The notes under the pieces were generated by a model. That model was not told where the DNA came from. It was given only the letters and a program-made list of their open reading frames with translations, and did not search any database. 64,000 nt of DNA from Bacillota bacterium (GTDB taxonomy: Bacteria; Bacillota; UBA4882; UBA8346), in the NCBI GenBank assembly GCA_023415835.1, contig JAEZJK010000048.1:1-64000 (forward strand). The letters run 5' to 3'. The position numbers and the translations under genes are program-made. Of this stretch, positions 1-8,882 are shown piece by piece (position 1 is the first letter of the stretch; every line of letters starts with the position of its first letter).

Positions 1-87
1 TTTGATTTCTTTGTTGCTGTTGGCAGACCGCAGCTTATTATATCAAAAGGAGTTTTTATATCACCCTCACCGCTGTAAGCTTTTTTG

Positions 88-112
88 AACCCCACGCCTA
101 GCGTGGGGTTTT
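88..112 (+). terminator. intrinsic terminator of an upstream gene outside the window
   Basis: A 10-bp perfect stem (AACCCCACGC / GCGTGGGGTT) with a CTA loop is followed by a short T run. It reads as a plus-strand terminator for a gene ending left of the window and faces the terminator of the ABC ATPase. Confidence 0.7.
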
Positions 113-118
113 CACATA

Positions 119-148
119 TAAAAAAAGGGCCTCATTTTTGAGGCCCTT
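119..148 (-). terminator. terminator of the sugar ABC ATPase gene
   Basis: A 10-bp stem (AAGGGCCTCA / TGAGGCCCTT) with a TTTT loop is followed, on the minus strand, by a run of T. It lies 6 nt beyond the stop codon of the ATPase. Confidence 0.85.
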
Positions 149-154
149 ACTCTT

Positions 155-1258
155 TTATAAAATTGCCTTTTCAGTCTCTTTATCAAAGAAGTGGACTTTT
201 TCATTATTGAATACAACTTGATGCTTGACTCCGTCCCTAGCCTTGGTATGTGAATCAACCTCGGCGACAAAAGTATGCTCGCCTACTGACATATACAGGT
301 TAACTTGAGCGCCGATCAACTCGTAAACATCGACTGTACCGGTGATAACTTCAGCATCGGATGCCCCGGGCATGGTTTCCCGTTCCATAATCGCTTCAGG
401 CCGAATACCGAAAACAACCTGTTTATTAAGATATTGACGGATATGTTTGAATTTTCCTTCCGGAATGGTTACTTTGAATGATTTGCAATCGACGATCAGT
501 TTTCCGCCTTCTTCCTTAATAACGCCATCCATGAAGTTCATCGGCGGAGTCCCGATAAATCCGGCAACAAACACATTGTTAGGATTATCATAGATATCCA
601 ACGGAGTACCGACTTGTTGAATTAGTCCATCTTTCATAACTACAATCCGATCACCCATGGTCATAGCTTCGGTTTGGTCATGGGTAACATAAATAATGGT
701 GGTTTGCAAACGGTTATGCAATTTGCTGATTTCGGCACGGGTTTGGACACGAAGTTTAGCGTCAAGGTTTGACAAAGGTTCGTCCATTAAGAATACCTTC
801 GGTTCACGAACGATAGCGCGGCCCAACGCCACCCGCTGCCTTTGACCGCCGGAGAGGGCTTTTGGTTTCCGATCCAGTAAGTTTTCAATGCCAAGAATAG
901 TAGCGGCTTCTTTAACGCGGCGATCAATTTCGCTCTTGGGGAATTTACGCAATTTAAGTCCAAAAGCCATATTATTATATACATCCATGTGCGGATAAAG
1001 GGCATAGTTTTGGAAGACCATAGCAATGTCGCGATCTTTCGGAGCAACATTGTTGACTATTGCATCGCCGATATACACATTACCTTCGGAGATTTCTTCC
1101 AAACCGGCAACCATCCGCAACGAGGTAGTTTTTCCGCAGCCAGAAGGTCCTACAAAAACGATAAATTCCTTATCTTTAATCTCTAAGTTAGCGTCTTTTA
1201 CTGCAATAACTCCGCCGGGAAACTTTTTGTAAACATGTTCAAAAACAACATTAGCCAT
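155..1258 (-). CDS. msmX: MsmX/UgpC/MalK-type sugar ABC transporter ATP-binding protein
   Basis: This is the cytoplasmic ATPase that powers import of sugars or glycerol-3-phosphate by ABC permeases. In 367 residues it shows Walker A GPSGCGKTT (about 38-46), the signature LSGGQRQR, Walker B VFLMDEP and the switch His in THDQTEAM. A C-terminal TOBE-type regulatory region of about 120 residues follows, as is usual in this subfamily. A GGAGG site precedes the ATG. No permease or binding protein is adjacent. Stand-alone MsmX-like ATPases often serve several transporters in Bacillota, so a shared ATPase is the likely role, but the substrate cannot be read from the sequence. Confidence 0.9.
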   Translation of the reverse strand: MANVVFEHVYKKFPGGVIAVKDANLEIKDKEFIVFVGPSGCGKTTSLRMVAGLEEISEGNVYIGDAIVNNVAPKDRDIAMVFQNYALYPHMDVYNNMAFGLKLRKFPKSEIDRRVKEAATILGIENLLDRKPKALSGGQRQRVALGRAIVREPKVFLMDEPLSNLDAKLRVQTRAEISKLHNRLQTTIIYVTHDQTEAMTMGDRIVVMKDGLIQQVGTPLDIYDNPNNVFVAGFIGTPPMNFMDGVIKEEGGKLIVDCKSFKVTIPEGKFKHIRQYLNKQVVFGIRPEAIMERETMPGASDAEVITGTVDVYELIGAQVNLYMSVGEHTFVAEVDSHTKARDGVKHQVVFNNEKVHFFDKETEKAIL

Positions 1259-1764
1259 TATATTTTCCTCCTACAAATTGAATAACTGAACTTTTTGTGA
1301 TATACTAAATTTGTAACTAGATTTTTAAATAACTTACCACCCCCACTTAATCTGACCGTTCTAATATTCCGGCAGTATTTTGTTATACCCTTTTGCAGTA
1401 TGTACCGGGGCATTAATTTTTTACGGCCAAATAATGTTTCTTTATTTTTATAGAATATATATTCGACATTTTTTCAACTTTTCCTGCCATTACTTACTCC
1501 TCCCATCTACAATAATCTTGAGGTTTTTTATCCTTTCTTTACTAAATTGGATAAAGCCACGCCTACCCTGAATTACAAATAACTAGATCGTTTAAAATCG
1601 TTTAAGGGTTAAATTCGCACCGCCGGGTATCTCTCCCCAAATTTTCAAACTCATCAAGTTTGTATTATCTGCTACCTATTCCAGATATTGCTTTAATGTG
1701 TTGTGGTATTTGTCAGCTTTTCCAAGCAGATAATATATTGAGAGTCAAAGGAGGTGAGAAAGAA
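1259..1764. other. intergenic region without a recognised gene
   Basis: This 506-nt AT-rich stretch separates the divergent ATPase and CotF genes and must hold both promoters. I see a small direct repeat (TCGTTTAA twice near 1590-1605) and no conserved RNA motif. The open frames here have no ribosome binding site or family resemblance. Confidence 0.5.
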
Positions 1765-1767
1765 GTG

Positions 1768-1950
1768 ATGCAGGTAACCCAGATGGAATTAAACTCTTTA
1801 AAAGAATTGATAGCCATGGAAGATTTAAACGCCAAAAAGTTTCAGCTATACGCTCAAAATTGTAACGATACCCAATTACAAAACTTTTTCAACCAACAAT
1901 CCCAGCAAGCTTTCAATGATGCCCGTAAATTAATGAGTTTTCTAAGCTAA
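1768..1950 (+). CDS. small CotF-like spore coat protein
   Basis: This is a 60-residue, Gln/Asn-rich, probably all-helical protein. The open frame extends upstream, but the strong site AAAGGAGGTGAG at 1747-1758 points to the ATG at 1768 or the GTG one codon earlier. It carries the helical pattern of ferritin-like CotF coat proteins (an ELIAMEDLNAKKFQLYAQ-like helix) and sits 15 nt upstream of a clearer CotF protein, so the two are probably co-transcribed in the mother cell during sporulation. The role is inferred from pattern and neighbour only. Confidence 0.6.
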   Translation: MQVTQMELNSLKELIAMEDLNAKKFQLYAQNCNDTQLQNFFNQQSQQAFNDARKLMSFLS

Positions 1951-1965
1951 TAAAGGAGGATATAA

Positions 1966-2238
1966 ATGTATACCGACCGCGAAATGACGCTGGATGCATT
2001 GGATCTCGCCAAAACCAGCGCGGTAGAATTCACGAAAGCCGCCACCGAATCAAGCAGCCCTGCTATTAGGCAAGCTTTATTACAAATCAGGTCCCAATGC
2101 GAACAAGCTCAGCAACAAATAGGCCAATATGCCCAATCCAAAAATTACTACATGCCGGCGCCGCCAGCCAACCAACAAGACATAACGAAAGTAGCGCAAT
2201 TTTTACAACAATCGATTACACAACCCTCGTTGATTTAA
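1966..2238 (+). CDS. CotF-family spore coat protein
   Basis: This 90-residue protein begins with YTDREMTLDALDLAKTSA, the hallmark opening of the coat F domain. A second helix rich in Gln/Ala and a Tyr-Tyr-Met-Pro-Ala-Pro-Pro tail follow, as in small CotF relatives of clostridia. The site AGGAGG lies just before the ATG. It is expected in the spore coat, made late under mother-cell sigma factors. It is the second gene of a two-gene unit closed by a terminator at 2276. Confidence 0.8.
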   Translation: MYTDREMTLDALDLAKTSAVEFTKAATESSSPAIRQALLQIRSQCEQAQQQIGQYAQSKNYYMPAPPANQQDITKVAQFLQQSITQPSLI

Positions 2239-2275
2239 AAATTACCCATTTGAATTGAAAATAGTGTTTTAAAAT

Positions 2276-2301
2276 TTAAAAGGGCCCACCAGCCCTTTTA
2301 A
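2276..2301. terminator. bidirectional terminator
   Basis: A 10-bp stem (TTAAAAGGGC / GCCCTTTTAA) with loop CCACCA lies between the convergent CotF and HAD genes and has A/T runs on both sides, so it can serve both strands. Confidence 0.75.
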
Positions 2302-2310
2302 TTATAAATA

Positions 2311-3111
2311 CTATCTTTGATTAAAAATCAACTTCCCGATGGCTTCCGCGACCCCGTTATGGTCGTGGTCGGCTACTACTAAACTCGCATTTTCCTTAAT
2401 TACCGGGGAAGCGTTACCGATGGCCACTCCCGCCCCGGCCCAGGTAACCATTGAAAGATCATTCGGGGCATCACCGATAGCCATCACTTCATCCCGTGCC
2501 ATCCCCCAACCAACAGTCAACTCCTGAAGGGCCATACCTTTAGATACGTTTGGTGATAATATCTCAAGGTATGTTGGTTTAGATTTAATAAACTGCAACC
2601 GGCCTTGAAATTCTTCCCGAAGCCGGGCTTGAATCCGGTCAATCTTTTCCACTTCCCCCACTGCCAATAATTTATGGGAAGGTTCATTTAAATATTGAAG
2701 TAAATCTCCAACCGGGTGCGGCGTAACCCCCGCATTAGCCGCGTATTTCTGGCCCCATTCCGTAAGTTGATCCATATATAATTCATCATTAATATAAGCG
2801 TTCAAATGAATCCCGGTTTCACGAAAGATCGGAATCAATTTTCGTGCCTCTTCCACCGGAACCGGGCGATGATATAAAATTTTCCCGGATAAGGCTTCTT
2901 GAATAATCGCACCATTATAGGCAATCACCGGGACATCCAACTCCAATTCCCGGACATACGGGCGCATCGATTCAACCATCCTACCCGATGCTAGCAATAC
3001 CTTAACCCCTTCACCAATGGCTTTTCGAATAGCCAGCTTATCATCAGGCGATATCGTCAGATCGGATCGGAGTAAGGTATCATCCAAATCAATGGCAATG
3101 CAACGAATCAT
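2311..3111 (-). CDS. Cof-type HAD-IIB family phosphatase
   Basis: This is a cytoplasmic haloacid-dehalogenase hydrolase of the Cof/YidA class, which dephosphorylates sugar phosphates or nucleotides. Motif I IDLDDTLL carries the nucleophile Asp near residue 9, motif II is LLASGRM, and motif IV GDAPNDLSM binds Mg. A IIB-type cap lies between motifs II and III. The length (266 residues) is normal. The ATG at 3111 is preferred over the adjacent TTG because of the GGGGG site upstream. It follows uvrC on the same strand after 124 nt. The substrate is unknown. Confidence 0.85.
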   Translation of the reverse strand: MIRCIAIDLDDTLLRSDLTISPDDKLAIRKAIGEGVKVLLASGRMVESMRPYVRELELDVPVIAYNGAIIQEALSGKILYHRPVPVEEARKLIPIFRETGIHLNAYINDELYMDQLTEWGQKYAANAGVTPHPVGDLLQYLNEPSHKLLAVGEVEKIDRIQARLREEFQGRLQFIKSKPTYLEILSPNVSKGMALQELTVGWGMARDEVMAIGDAPNDLSMVTWAGAGVAIGNASPVIKENASLVVADHDHNGVAEAIGKLIFNQR

Positions 3112-3238
3112 CAACAGGGACCCCCTTATGGAAGACGTAAAATGAATGTTTCAAGTATCACTAGCATACCATAGCATCCAAAAGACGGGCAAACTAAATT
3201 TACCTCATAATTTAATAATCCCGAATTTTTTATAATAC

Positions 3239-5080
3239 TTATAATAGTTCCAATTGCTCTTTAATGCTCTCCGCCAGTTTACGGTTGATCCCGTCAACCT
3301 TCATTAATTCTTCGGCCGTTGCTTCCTTAACTCGTTTTACAGAACCAAAGTGTTTCAGTAACAATTGTTTTTTCTTCAAACCGATCCCAATTACCAAATC
3401 GAGGCTTGATGCATTAGTCCGTCGGTCACGAAGGGTTTTATGATAAGTGATGGCGAAACGGTGAGCTTCATCTCGCACCCTTTGCAAAAGCATTAAACTT
3501 TCCGAACGCCGTGACAGCTTAATAGGTTCATCATTCCCCGGCTTAAAGATCTCTTCCTCTTGTTTGGCTAAACTAATTATATTAAGATGGGCTAAACCCA
3601 ATTCTTTTAAGGCCTCAAAGACCGCTGACAGTTGCCCTTTACCGCCGTCGATTAACAGTAAATCGGGGAAACGGGCAAATTTTCCCGATTCCGTCGCTTT
3701 ATACTGCCTCTCCTCCAAACCTTTTCGGAACCGCCGCCGCACCGCTTCTTGAAGCATTGCGAAATCATTCGGGCCTTCGATGGTCCGAATTTTAAAACGC
3801 CGGTATTCTCCGCCATTGGGCACCCCGTTTTCAAAAACGACCATTGAGGCTACAGCTTCCTGGCCTTGGGTATTGGAAATGTCAAACCCTTCGATTCGCA
3901 ATGGAGGCTTTTCCAAACCCAGATCTTGCTGTAATTGATTCAGGATTTCAGCGATCTGGTTAAGGCTTTGTTCTTCATGGTTCCGTTCTTGTTGCAACAA
4001 AAGCCCCGCATTTTCTTGAGCCATTTTGAGAAGTTCGGCTTTTTCACCTTTTTGGGGAACTCTCAAGTTAACCTTGGAACCTCGCTGGCAGCTTAACCAT
4101 TCGCCCAAGGCCGCCGTGCTTTCTAGGTTGAATGGGAGTAATACCTCTTTGGGAATAAATCCGGCAGCATCGTAATACTGAGTCAAAAACGCTTCTAAAA
4201 TCTCGGACGGTTGAGTTTCATCCCCTTCAGTCAAGGTAAAATACTCTCTTCCCACCAACTTTCCCTGTCGCACTTGGAACACCTGAACGATAGTGCCTCT
4301 AAGATCCTGGGCTAAACCGAAAACGTCCAAATCATCGTAAACATCAGCTACAATTTTTTGTTTTTCCAAGACTTTCTCGATGTCACGAATCTGATCCCTG
4401 AGCAGAGCCGCTTTTTCATATTGGCGCTCCGAAGCAGCCGCCTCCATTTCTCGCCGTAATTTAGTGAGCAATTCACTCTGGCGGCCTTCTAGGAACATAC
4501 AGACTTGATCGATGATCTCACGATAAGTTTCCTTAGATACCTGCCGGCTGCAAGGAGCTAAGCAGCGCTTAATATGAAAGTTTAAGCAAGGGCGTTCAAT
4601 GCGCTCCCGATCCAGGTCGTGCCGGCAACCGCGCAACGGAAAAATCCGCCTCAGCAGTTTGAGGGTTTCCCGCAAAGCCCGGACGTCGGTATAAGGACCA
4701 TAATATTTACTCCCATCCCGTTTATTCCTTCGGGTGATAAATATCTGGGGAAAACTCTCCTTAATTGTGACTTTAACCCAAGGGTACTGTTTATCGTCAC
4801 GGAGCCGGATATTGTATTTAGGCCGTTCTTCTTTGATTAAGTTGCATTCTAATACCAGGGCTTCAACTTCGGAATTGGTGGCAATGTATTCAAACCGGTC
4901 AATCTGTTCAACCATGGATCGAATCCGGAGGCTCAAATTCCGCGACGCTTGAAAGTATGAACGGACCCTGTTTTTTATGGAAATAGCTTTGCCGACATAA
5001 ATAATTTTCCCGGTAGCGTCTTTCATCAGATAGACCCCGGGGCTGTCCGGCAAAGTTTTTAAATCTTCCGATGTTACCAA
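3239..5080 (-). CDS. uvrC: excinuclease ABC subunit C
   Basis: UvrC makes the two incisions flanking a DNA lesion in nucleotide excision repair, after damage loading by UvrA/UvrB. The N-terminal GIY-YIG nuclease is seen as GVYLMKDATGKIIYVGKA (residues 15-32). A UVR domain that contacts UvrB lies near 200-235, the RNase H-like second nuclease shows GFDISNTQG and LLLIDGGKGQ, and a C-terminal helix-hairpin-helix follows. The 613-residue length is complete. The start is TTG with AGGAGG 8 nt upstream. uvrA and uvrB are not in the window. Confidence 0.97.
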   Translation of the reverse strand: MVTSEDLKTLPDSPGVYLMKDATGKIIYVGKAISIKNRVRSYFQASRNLSLRIRSMVEQIDRFEYIATNSEVEALVLECNLIKEERPKYNIRLRDDKQYPWVKVTIKESFPQIFITRRNKRDGSKYYGPYTDVRALRETLKLLRRIFPLRGCRHDLDRERIERPCLNFHIKRCLAPCSRQVSKETYREIIDQVCMFLEGRQSELLTKLRREMEAAASERQYEKAALLRDQIRDIEKVLEKQKIVADVYDDLDVFGLAQDLRGTIVQVFQVRQGKLVGREYFTLTEGDETQPSEILEAFLTQYYDAAGFIPKEVLLPFNLESTAALGEWLSCQRGSKVNLRVPQKGEKAELLKMAQENAGLLLQQERNHEEQSLNQIAEILNQLQQDLGLEKPPLRIEGFDISNTQGQEAVASMVVFENGVPNGGEYRRFKIRTIEGPNDFAMLQEAVRRRFRKGLEERQYKATESGKFARFPDLLLIDGGKGQLSAVFEALKELGLAHLNIISLAKQEEEIFKPGNDEPIKLSRRSESLMLLQRVRDEAHRFAITYHKTLRDRRTNASSLDLVIGIGLKKKQLLLKHFGSVKRVKEATAEELMKVDGINRKLAESIKEQLELL

Positions 5081-5340
5081 GGGGCTTTCCTCCTATAAAA
5101 TGCTAATAGTAGGGATTGAACCACTGAATTGCCGCATTATTTTGGCCACCAACACATGCCAATTAACAGTTATTTTTTATTCCATAACGCCTATAAGCAT
5201 GTGCCTTAGGTAATAGTCAATCACTGAAACATATCGGTTAAAATTTCTTAGTAGGGCAGGTATTATTTTTCAAGTCTCGAAATCATCAATAAAACTGTTC
5301 CCGTAATATCCAAATTCAAAATATTGAAAGGGCCTAACCG

Positions 5341-6300
5341 ATGAAAACCTGGATTATCATGCGTAAAGGAATTCAACTTAATCAACTCTTTGAAAAACGA
5401 ATGATCTTGGTAGTAGGTTCCGGGATAGTTTTGGGAGCAATATTCAATAATTTTTTTATTTTACTTAAAAGTTGGGTCCCTTATCTTTTTGCTTATATTA
5501 CTATTGCAGTAACCCTTAATTGTAGTTTTCGGGATTTTAAAAAGGTATTCAAAGCACCCGGTTTACTATTGACTATCCTAGGGCTGCTCCATCTTTTATT
5601 GCCGCTCGCCGCCACCATCTTAGCCCGGATCTTTTTACCCGGGCAACCATTACTACAGGCCGGAATCATCTTAATTACCGCTGCCCCGATTGGGGTGGCT
5701 TCAACCATGTGGACTAGCATCGCCCGGGGGAATGTCCCGCTTGCCTTGACCACGGTAATTGCCGATACTATTCTCTCGCCATTAGTGGTTCCCCTGATAA
5801 TGATTGTTACAATAGGGCAAAAAGTCCAATTTGACATTCCTTCATTAATGTGGGGGCTTGCTTGGATGATCGTAATACCTACTATCATTGGAATGGCCCT
5901 TCATGATTTAACCAAAGGGACAATCAGCCGCAACTGGAAATTCGTGACCGCCCCAACTTCCAAAATTTTATTGGCGGTTATAATCGCCGTTAATTTGGCG
6001 GCGGTTTGGGATTCGTTAAGTTTACTCCAGTCTTCCATTTCAGCCGTTGCAGTCCTGGTTTTTATCATGGGATGTTCCGGATATCTGGCCGGATTTGCTT
6101 ATGCGCGTTTATTTAATTTTTCGCCCGAATTAATCAATACTTTTGTTTATACGGTAGGTATACGTAATAATACTGCCGGCCTAGTCCTGGCCTTAAACTA
6201 CTTCCCTGACATTACCGCTGTACCGGTAGTATTTGTGACCCTATTTCAGCAACCCCTGGCTGCACTCAGCCTCCATCTATTGACCCGTAAAAGAAAGTGA
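5341..6300 (+). CDS. BASS-family (bile acid:sodium symporter-like) transporter
   Basis: This is an integral membrane protein of 319 residues with about nine or ten hydrophobic segments. Segments such as ITAAPIGVASTMWTSIARGN and the C-terminal VYTVGIRNNTAGLVLALNYF match the crossover-helix regions of the BASS/SBF superfamily, which couples Na+ entry to uptake of organic anions. The substrate cannot be assigned. It is a single gene with its own terminator. An AAAGGG site precedes the ATG. A weak inverted repeat (CACATGC...GCATGTG) lies in the 260-nt upstream gap. Confidence 0.75.
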   Translation: MKTWIIMRKGIQLNQLFEKRMILVVGSGIVLGAIFNNFFILLKSWVPYLFAYITIAVTLNCSFRDFKKVFKAPGLLLTILGLLHLLLPLAATILARIFLPGQPLLQAGIILITAAPIGVASTMWTSIARGNVPLALTTVIADTILSPLVVPLIMIVTIGQKVQFDIPSLMWGLAWMIVIPTIIGMALHDLTKGTISRNWKFVTAPTSKILLAVIIAVNLAAVWDSLSLLQSSISAVAVLVFIMGCSGYLAGFAYARLFNFSPELINTFVYTVGIRNNTAGLVLALNYFPDITAVPVVFVTLFQQPLAALSLHLLTRKRK

Positions 6301-6333
6301 TATTTAAATAATATTATATCAGATACAGCAGCA

Positions 6334-6365
6334 AAAGAGGGCAACAGATTCACGCCCTCTTTATT
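6334..6365 (+). terminator. terminator of the BASS-family transporter gene
   Basis: A 9-bp stem (AAAGAGGGC / GCCCTCTTT) with an 11-nt loop is followed by TTTATTTAG, 34 nt after the stop codon. Confidence 0.75.
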
Positions 6366-6509
6366 TAGATTCCAATCTTAGCTGTTTGCTTTTACCGGCA
6401 GGATTTATAGGGTTAACCGAGAATTACAGGTTTGATTAATGAATATAACAAAGCAATTAATATGAGAATCATGCGTAGGCAATAGCCTTAGAACATCACG
6501 GAGGGTTTA

Positions 6510-7094
6510 ATGTCCCATTTTTTCGCCTACTTATCAAAGATGAAATATATTAACCGGTGGGGTTTAATGCGCAATACCGAGCCGGAAAACATCCAGGAAC
6601 ACAGCTTTGAGGTTGCCTTAATCGCCCATGCACTAGCAGTTATTAAAAATACCCTTTATCAAGGCAAGGTCGATCCAGATCGCATTGCGGTTCTCGCCTT
6701 ATATCATGAAATTGGGGAAGTAATCGTCGGCGATCTTCCCGCTCCGATAAAATATTTTAACGATGCAATTCACCAATCATTTTCGGATATTGAAAATATT
6801 GCCCGTGAAAAATTATTCGGCATGCTCCCGGAAGAATTACAACCAAATTACCGGCCGCTAGTATTCTCAAATGAGGCCGAGGATGAAGTTGCCCTTGTAA
6901 AAGCAGCCGATAAAATAAGCGCTTATTTAAAGTGTTTACAGGAGCTGAAATATGGTAATAATGATTTTCAAAAGGCGGAAAAAACACTAAAGAGGTGTAT
7001 TGAGGAGATCCCGCTTCCGGAAGTCAAGTATTTTATGGAAAAATTTTTACCAAGCTATACCCTGACTATTGATGAGTTAAATCAAGAAAAATAG
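6510..7094 (+). CDS. YfbR-like HD-domain 5'-deoxynucleotidase
   Basis: This 194-residue cytoplasmic HD-domain protein resembles E. coli YfbR, which removes phosphate from deoxynucleoside 5'-monophosphates. It has the family opening FFAYLSKMKYINRWGLMRNT. The metal-binding set is visible as QEHSFEVA, the His-Glu pair in LYHEIGEVIVGDLPAPIKY (where HD-type enzymes have His-Asp) and the distal Asp in KAADKISAYLKC. A GGAGGG site lies 5 nt before the ATG. The gene appears to stand alone. Confidence 0.85.
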   Translation: MSHFFAYLSKMKYINRWGLMRNTEPENIQEHSFEVALIAHALAVIKNTLYQGKVDPDRIAVLALYHEIGEVIVGDLPAPIKYFNDAIHQSFSDIENIAREKLFGMLPEELQPNYRPLVFSNEAEDEVALVKAADKISAYLKCLQELKYGNNDFQKAEKTLKRCIEEIPLPEVKYFMEKFLPSYTLTIDELNQEK

Positions 7095-7278
7095 AAAATC
7101 ATAACTATTTGTGACGTGAAAGTTTTCCCTAGTTATAAGTATGCGTTATAAAATATAGACAATCTCAAAATAATATTTAAAAAAATTGCTCCAAAGTAGG
7201 AGATATTCTAGTTATATCGAATATCTTTACAATGTATTTAGATGGGTCTGATTATTAAAATGACAGGAGGATGTGTTG

Positions 7279-8730
7279 ATGAGCAAGGCGGATATTGGGT
7301 TAATCGGTTTGGCGGTTATGGGGGAAAACCTGGTTATGAACATGGAAAGCAAAGGGTTCACTGTAGCTGTTTATAACCGAACCACCGATAAGGTCAAAGG
7401 TTTTGTTGAAGGAAGGGCCAAGGGTAAAAATATCATCGGTGCTTATTCCATTGAGGAGCTATTGGCTAACTTGAAAACACCCCGCCGGGTGATGATAATG
7501 GTCAAAGCTGGTAAACCGGTTGATGATTTTATCGAATTGTTGATCCCTCATTTAGAGAAGGGTGATATTATTATTGACGGCGGGAACTCACATTTCCCGG
7601 ATACGATTCGCCGTACCAAATATCTTGAAGAAAAAGGTTTACTATATATTGGAACAGGAGTCTCCGGCGGTGAAGAAGGTGCTTTAAAAGGTCCGAGCAT
7701 GATGCCTGGCGGTTCGCCTGCTGCCTGGCCCCATGTGAAATCAATCTTCCAATCAATCTGCGCTAAAGTTTCCGATGGTAGCCCTTGCTGCGATTGGGTT
7801 GGTGAGAATGGCGCCGGCCACTTCGTCAAAATGGTACACAATGGTATTGAATACGGGGATATGCAATTAATCTGCGAAGCCTATCAATTAATGCGCGACT
7901 TATTGGGAATGTCAGCCGATGAGATGCATGAAGTCTTTAAAGAATGGAATCAAGGGGAACTGGATAGCTATTTAATTGAAATTACCCGCGATATCCTCGC
8001 CGTCAAAGATGCAGATGGCAAACCGCTTGTTGATAAGATCCTTGACACTGCTGGCCAAAAGGGAACCGGTAAATGGACCGGTATCGCCGCCCTCGATGAA
8101 GGCGTACCTCTTACTCTGATTGGAGAAGCTGTTTTCGCCCGCTGTTTATCGGCGATTAAAGATGAACGGGTAGCAGCCTCGCAAGTCCTTTCCGGCCCGA
8201 AACCCAAGTTTGAAGGGGACAAAAAAGCGTTTGTCAATGATATTAAAAATGCCCTTTATGCTTCAAAATTGGTTTCTTACGCTCAAGGTTACACGCTGAT
8301 GCGGACCGCAGCCCAAACTTACGGTTGGAACCTGAATTACGGCGGTATTGCTTTAATGTGGCGCGGCGGTTGTATCATCCGCTCCGTCTTCCTTGGCAAA
8401 ATCAAAGAAGCCTTTGACAAGAACCCGGGTTTAACCAACCTACTGCTTGACCCATTCTTTAAAGAAAAAGTGGAATCCTCCCAAAATGCTTGGAGAAGGG
8501 TTTGCGCCACTGCGTTAACTAATGGAATCCCAATTCCGGCTTTCACAACCGCCCTTTGTTACTATGACGGTTTCCGTTGTGAAAAACTCCCGGCCAACCT
8601 GCTCCAAGCCCAACGTGACTATTTCGGGGCCCATACCTATGAACGGACCGACAAACCCCGCGGCGAGTTTTACCACACCAACTGGACCGGTAGAGGCGGC
8701 AACACTGCAGCATCTACTTATACTGTTTAA
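7279..8730 (+). CDS. gnd: 6-phosphogluconate dehydrogenase, decarboxylating
   Basis: This enzyme oxidises 6-phosphogluconate to ribulose 5-phosphate, CO2 and NAD(P)H in the pentose phosphate route. The N-terminal Rossmann motif is GLAVMGENLVMNM. The substrate region has GTGVSGGEEGALKGPSMMPGG and the catalytic HFVKMVHNGIEYGDMQ, and the tail is the long C-terminal type. At about 483 residues it is full length. AGGAGG at 7265-7270 sits 8 nt before the ATG at 7279 and only 2 nt before the in-frame GTG at 7273, so 7279 is chosen. It is convergent with kdgK. Confidence 0.96.
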   Translation: MSKADIGLIGLAVMGENLVMNMESKGFTVAVYNRTTDKVKGFVEGRAKGKNIIGAYSIEELLANLKTPRRVMIMVKAGKPVDDFIELLIPHLEKGDIIIDGGNSHFPDTIRRTKYLEEKGLLYIGTGVSGGEEGALKGPSMMPGGSPAAWPHVKSIFQSICAKVSDGSPCCDWVGENGAGHFVKMVHNGIEYGDMQLICEAYQLMRDLLGMSADEMHEVFKEWNQGELDSYLIEITRDILAVKDADGKPLVDKILDTAGQKGTGKWTGIAALDEGVPLTLIGEAVFARCLSAIKDERVAASQVLSGPKPKFEGDKKAFVNDIKNALYASKLVSYAQGYTLMRTAAQTYGWNLNYGGIALMWRGGCIIRSVFLGKIKEAFDKNPGLTNLLLDPFFKEKVESSQNAWRRVCATALTNGIPIPAFTTALCYYDGFRCEKLPANLLQAQRDYFGAHTYERTDKPRGEFYHTNWTGRGGNTAASTYTV

Positions 8731-8737
8731 GCTTAGA

Positions 8738-8775
8738 TAAAAAACAGGGTGGCTTAATCTCCACCCTGTTTTTTT
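8738..8775. terminator. bidirectional terminator between gnd and kdgK
   Basis: A 12-bp stem (AAAACAGGGTGG / CCACCCTGTTTT) with an 8-nt loop has A/T runs on both sides and lies 10 nt after the gnd stop. It can also stop the opposing kdgK transcript. Confidence 0.9.
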
Positions 8776-8830
8776 ATTTATTCTAAGCTCTTTTCGCCGA
8801 ATTCCGTCCGCCCTAGTGACTCAATAGGGC

Positions 8831-8850
8831 TAATCTTCTGTCTTCTGGAT
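8831..8850. repeat. short 7-nt-periodic intergenic tract
   Basis: Two near-perfect heptads (TCTTCTG TCTTCTG) lie downstream of kdgK. The period and composition match the larger tracts listed elsewhere in this window. Confidence 0.4.
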
Positions 8851-8882
8851 TTTACAATGTAGGCTGTAGGTATAAACTGGTA

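Noticed and set aside
1380..1571. Open frame of 63 codons between the ATPase and CotF genes
   Set aside because: There is no ribosome site and its composition is that of AT-rich non-coding DNA.
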